Assembly (NCBI GenBank): GCA_965115915.1
Contig: OZ220483.1
Span: 62,001 to 126,000 of the forward strand
Length of the DNA stretch: 64,000 nucleotides
DNA from: G965115915 sp965115915
GTDB taxonomy: Bacteria; Pseudomonadota; Gammaproteobacteria; Eutrophobiales; Eutrophobiaceae
Direction: 5' to 3'
The translations under genes were made by a program, and so were the position numbers. Below the pieces are notes generated by a model that searched no databases, was not told the origin of the DNA, and worked only from the letters and a program-made list of their open reading frames with translations. Numbering within the stretch: position 1 is the first letter of the stretch; every line of letters begins with the position of its first letter. Below, piece after piece: positions 26,262 to 35,246 of the stretch.

Positions 26262-28260
26262 CGCCGCTATCGATCACTCTCCCTTGAGTGAAGGGGGAGC
26301 TCGCAGCCTGGGTTGCCAATTTTGGCCCACGTCATATCGGTCTGACTGGGTTTTCCCGTCTATTGGACCACGTCAGAAAGACCCCTCCCCGAAAGGCTAA
26401 CGCCTTTCGACCCTCCCTCAAGGGGAGGGTGATGACACGGGGGTCAACCATCGCCGTCGCCTGCTGCACGTTGCATGGCACGGGTAGATTGAGGGCGCCC
26501 GGGTGGTTGGCAATCGTGACCTGGATGTAGCCTCCTGATAATCGCTCCCCCCTGGAGGGGGAGCCGGCAAGCCAGGGGCGCCAGCCCGCAGGCGCGCCGG
26601 TGGGGGGCAAAAGCCAGGGCCGCGAGCGTATACGATGCCTCCGCCCAGCCAGCAAACCACCGAGCCGTTGCACAATCCAATTGCTTCCCCGGGGAGTTTG
26701 CGGAAGCCGAGCCGTCAAGCGACGGCTGCCGCGGTGGGGGCAGACCGACCCCCACAGCCTCACCACCATGCATCCACACATTGCCGCTATCAATCGCTCC
26801 CCCCGGATTTTGCAGTCGGGGTTGCCAATTTTGAACCACGTCATACTTGGTCTGATTGGGTCTTCCATCTATTGGACCACGTCAGAAAGGCCCCTCCCCG
26901 AAAGGCTGGCGCCTTTCGACCCTCCCTCAAGGGGAGGGTGATGACACGGGGGTCAACCATCGCCGTCGCCTGCTGCACGGCACACGGCACGGACAGGCTG
27001 GGGCACAGCAGTGTTTGGCAATCGTGACCTGGGTGCAGCCTCCGTATAATCGCTCCCCCCTGGAGGGGGAGCCGGCAAGCCAGGGGCGCCAGCCCGCAGG
27101 CGCGCCGGTGGGGGGCAAAAGCCAGGGCCCCGAGCGTATGCGCTGCCTCCGCCCAGCCAGCAAACCACCGAGCCGTTGCACAATCCAATCGCTTCCCCGG
27201 GGAGTTTGCAGAAGCCAGGCCGTCAAGCGACGGCTGCCGCGGTGGGGGCAGACCGACCCCCACAGCCTCACCACCATGCATCCACACATTGCCGCTATCA
27301 ATCGCTCCCCCCGGATTTTGCAGTCGGGGTTGCCAATTTTGAACCACGTCATACTTGGTCTGATTGGGTCTTCCATCTATTGGACCACGTCAGAAAGACC
27401 CCTCCCCGAAAGGCTAACGCCTTTCGACCCTCCCTCAAGGGGAGGGTGATGACACGGGGGTCAACCATCGCCATTGCCTGCTGCACGTTGCATGGCACGG
27501 GTAGATTGAGGGCGCCCGGGTGGTTGGCAATCGTATCCTGGGTGCAGCCTCCGTATAATCGCTCCCCCCTGGAGGGGGAGCCGGCAAGCCAAGGGCGCCA
27601 GCCCGCAGGCGCGCCGGTGGGGGGCAAAAGCCAGGGCCCCGAGCGTATGCGCTGCCTCCGCCCAGCCAGCAAACCACCGAGCCGTTGCACAATCCAATCG
27701 CTTCCCCGGGGAGTTTGCAGAAGCCAGGCCGCCAAGCGCTGGCTGCCGCGGTGGGGGCAGACCGACCCCCACAGCCTCACCACCATGCATCCACACATTG
27801 CCGCTATCAATCGCTCCCCCCGGATTTTGCAGTCGGGGTTGCCAATTTTGAACCACGTCATACTTGGTCTGATTGGGTCTTCCATCTATTGGACCACGTC
27901 AGAAAGACCCCTCCCCGAAAGGCTAACGCCTTTCGACCCTCCCTCAAGGGGAGGGTGATGACACGGGGGTCAACCATCGCCATTGCCTGCTGCACGGCAC
28001 ACGGCACGGACAGGCTGGGGCACAGCAGTGTTTGGCAATCGTGGTCTGGGTGCAGCCTCCGTATAATCGCTCCCCCCTGGAGGGGGAGCCGGCAAGCCAA
28101 GGGCGCCAGCCCGCAGGCGCGCCGGTGGGGGGCAAAAGCCAGGGCCCCGAGCGTATGCGCTGCCTCCGCCCAGCCAGCAAACCACCGAGCCGTTGCACAA
28201 TCCAATCGCTTCCCCGGGGAGTTTGCAGAAGCCAGGCCGCCAAGCGCTGGCTGCCGCGGT
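26262..28260. repeat. 509-bp tandem repeat array, four units (last truncated)
   Basis: Aligned units start with GGTTGCCAAT at 26311, 26820, 27328 and 27837, giving steps of 509, 508 and 509 bases. A degenerate edge reaches back to about 26262; the fourth unit stops at about 28260. Units 1 and 3 share one version of a 45-base internal block (after GCCTGCTGCAC) and units 2 and 4 share another, so the pattern is A-B-A-B. Each unit holds perfect hairpins: CGAAAGGC...GCCTTTCG, ACCCTCCC...GGGAGGGT and GCTCCCCC...GGGGGAGC. Open frames of 130-260 codons run through the units in several phases but have no family likeness and are rejected as genes. Confidence 0.92.
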
Positions 28261-28312
28261 GCGAGGATACCGAGCCCCGCAGTCTCATTGTCTGTCGTGA
28301 ACCCGCACACAG
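28261..28312 (-). repeat. dispersed repeat fragment next to the array
   Basis: Read on the minus strand, GCGGGTTCACGACAG...GAGACTGCGGGGCTCGG matches 45117-45150 on the plus strand and, more weakly, 62082-62105. It directly abuts the fourth array unit, which itself resembles the rest of the 45-kb element, so the array looks like an amplified piece of this dispersed family. Confidence 0.6.
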
Positions 28313-28314
28313 GC

Positions 28315-28343
28315 TTGACCTGAGGCTGAAATCCCGGTCTAAT
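28315..28343 (+). promoter_or_regulatory. candidate promoter for tRNA-Phe
   Basis: TTGACC (28315-28320) and TCTAAT (28338-28343) with a 17-base spacer, about 79 bases upstream of the tRNA. The -35 is close to consensus. It follows immediately after the dispersed repeat fragment. Confidence 0.5.
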
Positions 28344-28421
28344 GCCAAGCGCCAGGCGGGAGGCGTCATGCGGACGATGGCCTGCATGGCGTTCCGTCAT
28401 ATCATCCCGTAATCCCGGTCT

Positions 28422-28494
28422 GGCCAGGTAGCTCAGTCGGTAGAGCAGGGGACTGAAAATCCCTGTGTCGGCAGTTCGATTCTGTCCCTGGCCA
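28422..28494 (+). tRNA. tRNA-Phe (GAA)
   Basis: Complete cloverleaf: acceptor GGCCAGG pairs with CCTGGCC (28487-28493), D-arm GCTCAGTCGGTAGAGC, anticodon stem GGGGA/TCCCT with loop CTGAAAA (anticodon GAA), and T-arm GGCAG-TTCGATT-CTGTC. The discriminator is A and CCA is not encoded. tRNA genes are frequent integration sites, and the accessory DprE-like locus lies just downstream. Confidence 0.97.
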
Positions 28495-28710
28495 CCTATA
28501 CAAACCCTGGCCCAGCGTAGTGGTACTGCGACGCTCGCAATCCGGAGCCATCGTCAACCGCGAGGCCACCGGCGGGAGATGTCCAGCGTGCGTTTCGGGA
28601 ATGGGTGTGGGCATCAGGCAGCATGCGCCTGGCCCGGTGTACGGACGCCAGGTGGAAATGGCGCGTTATACCGCGGGCATGACCGACGGGAAGAAGCTGT
28701 CACCCGACTG

Positions 28711-30186
28711 TTACTGCGCCGACTTGTCGCCATGTGATGTGAGCAGGCACAAACCCGGGATGTTCGTATCTTGGCAAACACCGTGTACCATCTTAGTATA
28801 GGTAAAATTCGACAGCGTTGCTTCTCGAGTAAACGAGTAAATGAAGTCGCCCGGTTGCGGTGACGCATTGACAATGTTCTTTAGCTTGAAATCATATGGG
28901 AGTTGGCGAACCAGGGCGCTGGCGCCGTCGAGATCCGAATAGATCAACCGATCCGCAATTAATTGGCTCACCTCCATTCTGGCGCGTACAGCGGCATGAG
29001 CCGCTTCATACTGATTTTTTATGGGCATAAGGTTTAGCATGAAGATTGCGATGGCGATGGAAGCTGGAAAGAATCGCTCAAACAAACTGTTTTGGTCTGT
29101 TGTTGCCGAGGAGCAAATCGCCAATAGCATCACTATTACAAACGTGTCCCATCGTTCCGTAACGACTGCTTCAGCCAAAAAAACAAACCCCAGGGCCGAA
29201 AGGGCGATCAAATCAAGTAATCGACGTTTGCGCAGGCAATAAAGTAATAGCGGCAGGCAAATGAAACCGACCAGGTATATCTTTGAGGTGGGTAATATGC
29301 CAATATCGCTCGTGTACCTGAAAGGCATCGCTCCAGTGAGCAGACACCCCTGAAGAAACAGAAAAAATGCGCGCAAATAGGAGTACATGGAGTCATTGTG
29401 GAGTATGGTGTAATAAGTAGATGCAAAGTAATAAACCGTTTCGTGGTTTTGTGGAATCGCTAAAAAATACTGCAAGATAACGTGAACGGTAGTACCCGGG
29501 AGCAGGAACAGTAAAAACAATTTTGTTTCCGCGATGCTTTTGATACCGGTTCGCGGTGCGAATCGGCTTTGCACCGCGTACAAAAAAAGCCCTCCACACA
29601 TAACCACGTATGGCTGTGTATGCTGGAGCGCGAGCAGCGTCGCAGATACCATTACTGTGCACAAAGTCAACGCACTTTGTTTGCGCTCGTATTGCATAAT
29701 CGCGTATATTGAAAAAACAAGGAACAGGTGTAGCAATAGATTCTCTTCGCTTCTGGTGGAGATGTCCGATATGGCCGGACTCGATAAATATAGAGCCACG
29801 CCAATGGTTGCCATCGAATATGACGCACCGGTGAACCGTAGGAACTTGAAGATCATTATGGAAGCTGCTGCGATAGCAAGGCAGAGCAAGGTTCCCCAGT
29901 AATGTATTGGAAATATCCCCCAGTGTGTTTTTATGGTATTTCCGACAGTGACCCAAAAAGCAAGCAGTCCCGGGTGAGCGAAATTAGTGAACGATCCCGA
30001 GTCTTCATAAAACCCGCCATGGAGAGCCAATAATATTGACGAGGTGTCGAAATCCTCGGTGGAGTATGAAAATACCTGGAAGCATCTGAGCACAAATAGC
30101 GCAGCGATACATGCTATCAATGGCGGGACTACCATGCGCTCCATCGGGATTAAGGCTTTGTTCATGGATGGTCTGTTCTGCATCAT
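28711..30186 (-). CDS. polytopic membrane protein, GT-C glycosyltransferase-like
   Basis: 491 residues from ATG 30186, which overlaps the SDR stop (ATGA). About ten hydrophobic helices are visible (for example PPLIACIAALFVLRCF, TLLCLAIAAASIMIF, IYLVGFICLPLLLYCL, PASIAIAIFMLNLM) and the C-terminus is soluble. A luminal acidic pair (TEDFDTSS near 43-50) after the first helix is in the place where GT-C enzymes hold a catalytic Asp. With DprE1/DprE2/UbiA-like neighbours it may be an arabinofuranosyltransferase using a polyprenyl-phosphate sugar, comparable to Pseudomonas TfpW or mycobacterial Emb proteins. GC content is lower than in flanking genes, suggesting transfer. Confidence 0.6.
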   Translation of the reverse strand: MMQNRPSMNKALIPMERMVVPPLIACIAALFVLRCFQVFSYSTEDFDTSSILLALHGGFYEDSGSFTNFAHPGLLAFWVTVGNTIKTHWGIFPIHYWGTLLCLAIAAASIMIFKFLRFTGASYSMATIGVALYLSSPAISDISTRSEENLLLHLFLVFSIYAIMQYERKQSALTLCTVMVSATLLALQHTQPYVVMCGGLFLYAVQSRFAPRTGIKSIAETKLFLLFLLPGTTVHVILQYFLAIPQNHETVYYFASTYYTILHNDSMYSYLRAFFLFLQGCLLTGAMPFRYTSDIGILPTSKIYLVGFICLPLLLYCLRKRRLLDLIALSALGFVFLAEAVVTERWDTFVIVMLLAICSSATTDQNSLFERFFPASIAIAIFMLNLMPIKNQYEAAHAAVRARMEVSQLIADRLIYSDLDGASALVRQLPYDFKLKNIVNASPQPGDFIYSFTREATLSNFTYTKMVHGVCQDTNIPGLCLLTSHGDKSAQ

Positions 30187-30935
30187 ATGTCCAACCGGTG
30201 GAATATTGCGTTGGGCAGATGGCGAATTACCCGCATAATCCATTTCCATTTTTTTGGTGTGTATGCAGTCGCGGTACCGTTGGCTATCGCAAGCGTAAGC
30301 TCCTCGGAAACCTCGGCGACATTGGCCAGCTTCATCCCTTGCGCTTCAAGATGGGAAGTCATCGGCGTGTCGGTAGGCCCGGGTTTAATCAGTACGATCC
30401 GAACGCCCGTTCCCGCAAATCGATGTTGCATCCCTTCCGCATAGCAAGTCACAAGGCTTTTGGCAGAACCGTATACATAATTGGATTTTCGTCCACGGTC
30501 ACCCGCGACCGAACTTATCAGGGCGATGGTCCCACGACTGACTTGCTCCATATGTTTCGCAAACGCTTCGGCAAAGAGCACTGGTGAAATGCCATTGACT
30601 TCGAGCGTTTCTCGACACGCGTTCAAATCGTTTTGGCAATGGGTCTGATCCGGTAACGACCCATGTGCGATCAAAACGATGTCCACTGTGCCCTGAGCGA
30701 TAATGTTATCCACGGTGGCTTGAATAGCGTTGGGGTCAAGGAAGTCTGCTTGCACAACCCGAATGTCGGATTCCGGGCTTCGAACTGCGAGATCCACCGC
30801 GACTCTATCGAGCCGCGCTGTTGCGCGCCCAACCAGCGTCAGGTCGGCCGACTCGCCGAGCAACCATAGCCGGGCGCAGTGCTTCGCCATGGTCGAGGTG
30901 GCGCCGATTAGTACGATCCTTTTCTTTGTGTTCAA
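30183..30935 (-). CDS. SDR-family oxidoreductase, DprE2-like
   Basis: 250 residues from TTG 30935, two bases after the upstream oxidase stop. Classical short-chain dehydrogenase: N-terminal IVLIGATSTMAKHCARLWL (nucleotide-binding), catalytic Ser in ALISSVAGDRG and YGSAK (YxxxK), KPGPTDTPMT later. The GATSxMAxxxA opening and the gene order match decaprenylphospho-erythro-pentofuranosid-2-ulose 2-reductase (DprE2), which with DprE1 epimerises polyprenyl-phosphoryl ribose to arabinose. Function inferred from pairing with the upstream FAD oxidase. Confidence 0.75.
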   Translation of the reverse strand: MNTKKRIVLIGATSTMAKHCARLWLLGESADLTLVGRATARLDRVAVDLAVRSPESDIRVVQADFLDPNAIQATVDNIIAQGTVDIVLIAHGSLPDQTHCQNDLNACRETLEVNGISPVLFAEAFAKHMEQVSRGTIALISSVAGDRGRKSNYVYGSAKSLVTCYAEGMQHRFAGTGVRIVLIKPGPTDTPMTSHLEAQGMKLANVAEVSEELTLAIANGTATAYTPKKWKWIMRVIRHLPNAIFHRLDI

Positions 30936-30936
30936 C

Positions 30937-32238
30937 TCAGTTTCCCATCAAGCGGCGTGAGAGGCTGGAACTGATCCCCGGGTCTCGGTATTGCACGAAT
31001 TCCGGCAGGCGCGGGTAGCCTGACTCAAAGAGTGCTCTTGGCATTCGCACATCCTTGGCCAGATAGATGCGACCTTCGGTTTCACGCACGATGGCGTCAA
31101 GGCGCTCGAAGAGCGCGTGTGTGCGTTCCCCGTGGTTGGGAAAGTCCAGCGCCAGGGTGACGCCAGGCTGCGGAAAACTCAGCATGCCGACCGACTGGCG
31201 GTTGCCGAATGTCTTCAGGACCGCGAGGAAGGAGCCATTCCCGGAGCACGCGATTGCCTTCAGCATCGCGTGAACTGCGTCCTGTCCGATCGCACGAGGC
31301 ACTACGCACTGGTACTGAAAGAAACCCTTCGGGCCGTACATCCGGTTCCATTCGAGCAGGTTGTCCAGGGGATAGAAAAATGGCTCGTAATGCGTGATTG
31401 TCCTCCCGGACTGCCACTTCTTGAGGTTGTAGTAGACCGTGTTGAAGGGACGAAGTGACAGTCGATTGACCAGGGAAACGGGAGGCACAATGGGCATGGT
31501 CAGTTTGTGACCCCTGGGTGCGCAGCGTAGTCCGACATCGGCGGGATTGCCTCGCATGAACAAACCGCGTCCGCCACCGTCGGAGATGCAGTCAACCCAG
31601 GACACCGTGTGTTCCCATCCCGTCTCTGATTCATCCGCGAGCTGGAAAAACTCGTCCAGATTGGCATAAGGAATGGTCTCGGTATCCAGCCATGGGCCAG
31701 CGACACGGCGTAACCGGATCTCGGCTTGCGTAATCACACCGGTCAAGCCTGCCCCGCCGACAGTGGCTGCGAACCAATCCGACCGTTCATGCGGCCCACA
31801 ATGAATGACCTCACCATCAGTGCGGATCAGGCTGAGTTTCTGAACGTGATCGCCGAACGAACCCAGCACATGATGATTCTTGCCATGCACATCGTTGGCG
31901 ATGGCGCCCCCAACGGTTACCAGTTGGGTGCCTGGCGTTACCGGCAGGGTCCAGCCACGAGGGATCGCCAGTCGCTGAATGTTCCGCAGCAACATGCCGG
32001 CCTCGCACACAAGACGGCCGGTGCTGTCGTCGAAGGCGACGAAATGGTCCATCCCGGTCGTGACCCAGAGCGTACCTTCGGGATTCAGGCAGATATCACC
32101 ATAGCTGCGACCCATGCCATGCGCCACGCCCGGATGTTGTCCATTGCAGACGATCTCGTTGGCCCTGGACGGATCATTCAGTCGGAGGACGCGATGGGGA
32201 TGGCTGCTGAGACGCCCCCATGAGGAAACCGGTCTCAT
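30937..32238 (-). CDS. FAD-binding oxidase, DprE1-like
   Basis: 433 residues from ATG 32238, overlapping the GtrA-remnant stop (ATGA). FAD PCMH-type domain: GVAHGMGRSYGDICLNPEG, LLRNIQRLAIPRGWTLPVTPGTQLVTVGGAIANDVHGKNHH, GSFGDHVQKLSLIRTDG. The C-terminal half has YYNLKKWQSG, FFYPLDNLLEWNRMYG and GFFQYQCVVP, which match decaprenylphosphoryl-beta-D-ribose 2-oxidase (DprE1) and relatives. DprE1 oxidises the 2-hydroxyl of polyprenyl-phosphoryl ribose. The active-site Cys of the mycobacterial enzyme (target of benzothiazinones) appears as QYQCVVP here. Confidence 0.8.
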   Translation of the reverse strand: MRPVSSWGRLSSHPHRVLRLNDPSRANEIVCNGQHPGVAHGMGRSYGDICLNPEGTLWVTTGMDHFVAFDDSTGRLVCEAGMLLRNIQRLAIPRGWTLPVTPGTQLVTVGGAIANDVHGKNHHVLGSFGDHVQKLSLIRTDGEVIHCGPHERSDWFAATVGGAGLTGVITQAEIRLRRVAGPWLDTETIPYANLDEFFQLADESETGWEHTVSWVDCISDGGGRGLFMRGNPADVGLRCAPRGHKLTMPIVPPVSLVNRLSLRPFNTVYYNLKKWQSGRTITHYEPFFYPLDNLLEWNRMYGPKGFFQYQCVVPRAIGQDAVHAMLKAIACSGNGSFLAVLKTFGNRQSVGMLSFPQPGVTLALDFPNHGERTHALFERLDAIVRETEGRIYLAKDVRMPRALFESGYPRLPEFVQYRDPGISSSLSRRLMGN

Positions 32239-32617
32239 ACGGTCCCCGCACGGGGAAACGCTTGCTTTGGACGGCACTTTGTCAGACAGCCGACGGCCAG
32301 CCTGATGACCGCCCAGGTAGCGCATTTCCCGGGTCCGGTAATGGAGGGCAAACCAGGAACTTCGGAATGCCACGGTAGTGACCAAACCCATGACGGTGTA
32401 AAAAACGCGCAGATCCGGATGTTGTGGGCAAGCTCACGTATGCGGAAACGGAAAAGGTGGCGCGTATCGAGGATGGATTTGATGATAAGGCCGAGGCCGG
32501 TTCCCACGATGATCGCGGCAAAGATGTCGAAGATGCTGTTGCAGGTACGGATAGCGTGAAAGAAAATGGTATAGTGAATCGCAAAGTGGGTCTGAGGCCG
32601 ACACGAAATGATATCAT
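32235..32617 (-). pseudogene. GtrA-family flippase, frameshifted
   Basis: Three reading frames must be joined to read a GtrA protein: RVGLRPTLRFTI near 32600-32580; then IFAAIIVGTGLGLIIKSILDTRHLFRFR; then, after a frame change near 32400, YTVMGLVTTVAFRSSWFALHYRTREMRYLGG; then a return near 32310 to VIRLAVGCLTK. GtrA proteins are four-helix membrane proteins thought to flip polyprenyl-linked sugars. The breaks lie in short T or G runs, so sequencing error is possible, but several separate shifts favour decay. The remnant still overlaps the DprE1-like start by 4 bases. Confidence 0.65.
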
Positions 32618-32647
32618 ATAAGGTTCAAAGTGCTGCATGATACTGTA

Positions 32648-33517
32648 ATGGCCCGCTCGTTTCTAGCGCGGATGCCGGGCTTAATCAAGCTGATGCGGCC
32701 CAGGCAATGGGTCAAGAACGCCTTTGTTCTGGCACCGCTGATCTTCTCGGGGAAGTTCCTGGACGCTGACGCCGTCAGCCATACCCTGTTGGCTGTGCTG
32801 TTGTTCTGTGTGGCGTCGTCGGTGGCCTATGTCATCAACGACATGCGCGACATCGAACATGATCGTCGTCATCCCGAGAAATTCGGGACTCGCCCCTTGG
32901 CTGCCGGGGAGGTTTCGGTACCCGCTGCCTGGGTCCTGCTCGGGTGTCTCTGCGCCGTTCTGGTATGGGGCGGGTTCGTTGCCCCGAAGGTGGTGATGGT
33001 CATTGCCGCCTACCTGCTAATCAACCTGGCTTACACGTTCGTGCTCAAGTACCAGCCCGTGGTCGATATCTTCACCATAGCTATCAGCTTTGTGCTGCGC
33101 GTGTATGCGGGCGCCGTGGCGCTTGACGTGTCTGTGTCATCCTGGATGTTTGTCACCACGCTGTGCCTGGCGCTATACCTGGCCTCGGTCAAACGGCGAC
33201 AGGAACTGAGCCGAAGTGGCACCGATTCCCGTGAGACCCTGGAGCGATACTCCGTCTCGCTGTTGAATCGCTATGCCGAGATGTCCGCAACCGCGGCGCT
33301 GCTGTTCTACAGCATGTTCGTGATGTCAGCCAATCCGTCGCTGGTGTTCACGATTCCGCTGGTTCTGTTCGGTCTGTTTCGCTACTGGTTCGTGGTGGAA
33401 ATCCTCGATGCTGGCGAGTCGCCTACTGATGCGCTGCTGGCGGACTGGCAGTTGTCGCTCACGGTGGTGCTATGGGTAGTCGCCTGCATCTGGGTACTGT
33501 GGCCAGCGCAGGCGTGA
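32648..33517 (+). CDS. UbiA-family prenyltransferase (decaprenyl-phosphate phosphoribosyltransferase-like)
   Basis: 289 residues from ATG 32648 (GTG 32630 possible). Membrane protein with about eight helices. MRPRQWVKNAFVLAPLIFSGKF and the metal motif NDMRDIEHDRRHPEKFGTRPLAAG are characteristic of UbiA enzymes that transfer phosphoribose to polyprenyl phosphate (mycobacterial Rv3806c type); RRQEL...RYSVSLLNRY lies in the second conserved loop. Product would be the substrate of the DprE1/DprE2-like pair, transcribed divergently. Two bases upstream of the PAP2-like gene. Confidence 0.82.
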   Translation: MARSFLARMPGLIKLMRPRQWVKNAFVLAPLIFSGKFLDADAVSHTLLAVLLFCVASSVAYVINDMRDIEHDRRHPEKFGTRPLAAGEVSVPAAWVLLGCLCAVLVWGGFVAPKVVMVIAAYLLINLAYTFVLKYQPVVDIFTIAISFVLRVYAGAVALDVSVSSWMFVTTLCLALYLASVKRRQELSRSGTDSRETLERYSVSLLNRYAEMSATAALLFYSMFVMSANPSLVFTIPLVLFGLFRYWFVVEILDAGESPTDALLADWQLSLTVVLWVVACIWVLWPAQA

Positions 33518-33519
33518 TC

Positions 33520-33936
33520 ATGGACTATTCTTATGTGTTGACCCCATTTCTGGCCTGGCTTGTCGCTGGAATCACGAAGTTCATCATCAACAGCGTCAAG
33601 GCCGGGCAACTCGCATTCGGTCTCATCGGGTACGGCGGCCTGCCCAGTAACCACAGTGCCATCGTCAGCAGTATGGCTGCGCTTATAGCCCTAAAGGAGG
33701 GGCTCGGGCACCCGGCCTTCGGTGTGGCAGTGACGCTGGCGTTTATCGTAATGCTGGATGCCGATAGTCTGCGTCGACAGGTGGGCAGGCATGCGGTGGC
33801 CATCAATAAACTGGCCGCTGGGGCCTCGGACCGTCCATTACTCCGGGAGCATATGGGTCACACCCGAGTGGAAATTGCCGCCGGTATCGTCGTTGGTATC
33901 GCGGTTGCCGCCGCGGTGAACGTGCTTCTGGTTTGA
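33520..33936 (+). CDS. divergent PAP2 (DUF212) family membrane protein
   Basis: 138 residues from ATG 33520, two bases after the UbiA-like stop. FGLIGYGGLPSNHSAIVSSMAALIAL and MLDADSLRRQVGRHAVAINKL are the signature blocks of the divergent PAP2/acid phosphatase group. Three or four membrane segments. In the arabinose-donor pathway a phosphatase must remove the 5-phosphate from polyprenyl-phosphoryl-5-phosphoribose; the tight pairing with UbiA makes this its likely task, by inference. Confidence 0.82.
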   Translation: MDYSYVLTPFLAWLVAGITKFIINSVKAGQLAFGLIGYGGLPSNHSAIVSSMAALIALKEGLGHPAFGVAVTLAFIVMLDADSLRRQVGRHAVAINKLAAGASDRPLLREHMGHTRVEIAAGIVVGIAVAAAVNVLLV

Positions 33937-33954
33937 TGGATGAATGATTGTGAG

Positions 33955-33980
33955 CTGCCAGGGCTTTGCGCCTGGGCAGT
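33955..33980 (+). terminator. candidate hairpin after the UbiA/PAP2-like pair
   Basis: CTGCCAGG and CCTGGGCAG can pair across GCTTTGCG with one bulged base, 19 bases past the PAP2-like stop. No T tract follows, so an intrinsic terminator is uncertain. The rest of the 285-base gap to the next gene shows nothing recognisable. Confidence 0.3.
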
Positions 33981-34221
33981 CGAGCAACGTGGAAACCCGG
34001 GTCGGTTCGTGACCTGCCATTGCGGTTCGTGTGGTGTTGGGCCGATTCATTCGGCGTACTAACATGCGCAATTCGTGAATCATTTTTGGTAAACTCTTCG
34101 CTGATGGACTTTGGAGGTCGGGATAGATGTATCACGAGCGGTTTCGGGTCGGTGCCGCGTTTCAGCGCAATCTGTGTCGTATGGCAGAGGCAGGGGCCTG
34201 TCGGAATAAGCGTTTGACAGC

Positions 34222-34974
34222 GTGAGCAGACCTGCCACAAAGATGGCACGCAGCGACGCCACGCCGGACACGGCATTACCCAATGTGTTTGGAACACATC
34301 GGGATGTGGTTGTCCCGGATCTGTCTTTGACAGAAACACTCGAACTGAACACACGCCTGAAAATGGACGGTGTGGCGTTTCTTCGGCTGCTTCCTCCCGA
34401 GAGTTTTCCTGTTGCGTTTTTCGACCCGCAATATCGAGGGGTGCTGGACAAGTTGTGCTATGGGAATGAAGGGCAGTCCCGTGGCAAAGGCAGATGCGCA
34501 CTCAGACAGATGGACGAAGACACGATCCGTACGTTCATACGCGGTATTGCGGATGCGTTGCTGCCGAGTGGCCACTTGTTCCTGTGGATGGACAAGTTTC
34601 ATCTGTGTACCGGCTTTGCTGAATGGCTGGAAGGTACAACGCTGGAGGTGGTGGATATGCTGACCTGGCATAAAAAGCGGCTTGGCATGGGCTATCGCAC
34701 GCGCCGTACCAGTGAGCACATGGTGGTTCTGCAAAAGCGACCGAAAAGGGCCAAAGGTGTGTGGCAAATACACACCATTCCCGATGTCTGGCCGGAAGAG
34801 GTGAAACGCAATGGCCAGATGCACAGGAAGCCGGTAGGTTTGCAGGGGCAATTGATTGCGGCCGTATCCAATGCCGGCGATACCGTTATCGACCCTGCGG
34901 CCGGCAGTTTCTCGGTGATGGATGCGTGTACACAGCAGGGCCGTAATTTCCTGGGCTGCGACATAAACGGCTAA
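34222..34974 (+). CDS. orphan DNA methyltransferase (N4/N6 type, beta order)
   Basis: 250 residues from GTG 34222. Catalytic motif VAFFDPQYRGVLDKL near 65 (DPQY in place of the common DPPY) comes before the SAM-binding motif TVIDPAAGSFSVMDAC near 225 and the last strand RNFLGCDING, which is the beta-class order. The middle segment WHKKRLGMGYRTRRTSEHMVVLQK is typical of N6-adenine or N4-cytosine enzymes. No cognate nuclease is adjacent; hsdM begins 272 bases downstream. It may be a solitary regulatory methylase or a remnant of another restriction system. Confidence 0.8.
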   Translation: MSRPATKMARSDATPDTALPNVFGTHRDVVVPDLSLTETLELNTRLKMDGVAFLRLLPPESFPVAFFDPQYRGVLDKLCYGNEGQSRGKGRCALRQMDEDTIRTFIRGIADALLPSGHLFLWMDKFHLCTGFAEWLEGTTLEVVDMLTWHKKRLGMGYRTRRTSEHMVVLQKRPKRAKGVWQIHTIPDVWPEEVKRNGQMHRKPVGLQGQLIAAVSNAGDTVIDPAAGSFSVMDACTQQGRNFLGCDING

Positions 34975-35246
34975 ACGGCGCGCATTGAGGACGCGGCACC
35001 GAAGCGCCTGATGTCGCACCGAAGCTTGCCTTGGTCATACTCCAGGTTTCTCCCGATTCCCTGGGCAGTACAGAAACACGCAGCCTTCTCTCTAATCGCA
35101 TATGGTGAATACCACTCACCACTGCCGATTTGGCTGGCTTGCTGTAAAATCCCGCTTTACAAGGGTTCTCGATCCCGACCGGATGTGGCTTTCCGACCTG
35201 CCACGCAACCATGAATGGACGGTGACCGGGAAAGAGGAGGCTATCC

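Noticed and set aside
26288..28412. Open frames of 130-260 codons on both strands through the 509-bp repeats
   Set aside because: They occur in several phases at once, translate hairpins and low-complexity GC-rich sequence, repeat with each unit and show no family motifs or ribosome sites.
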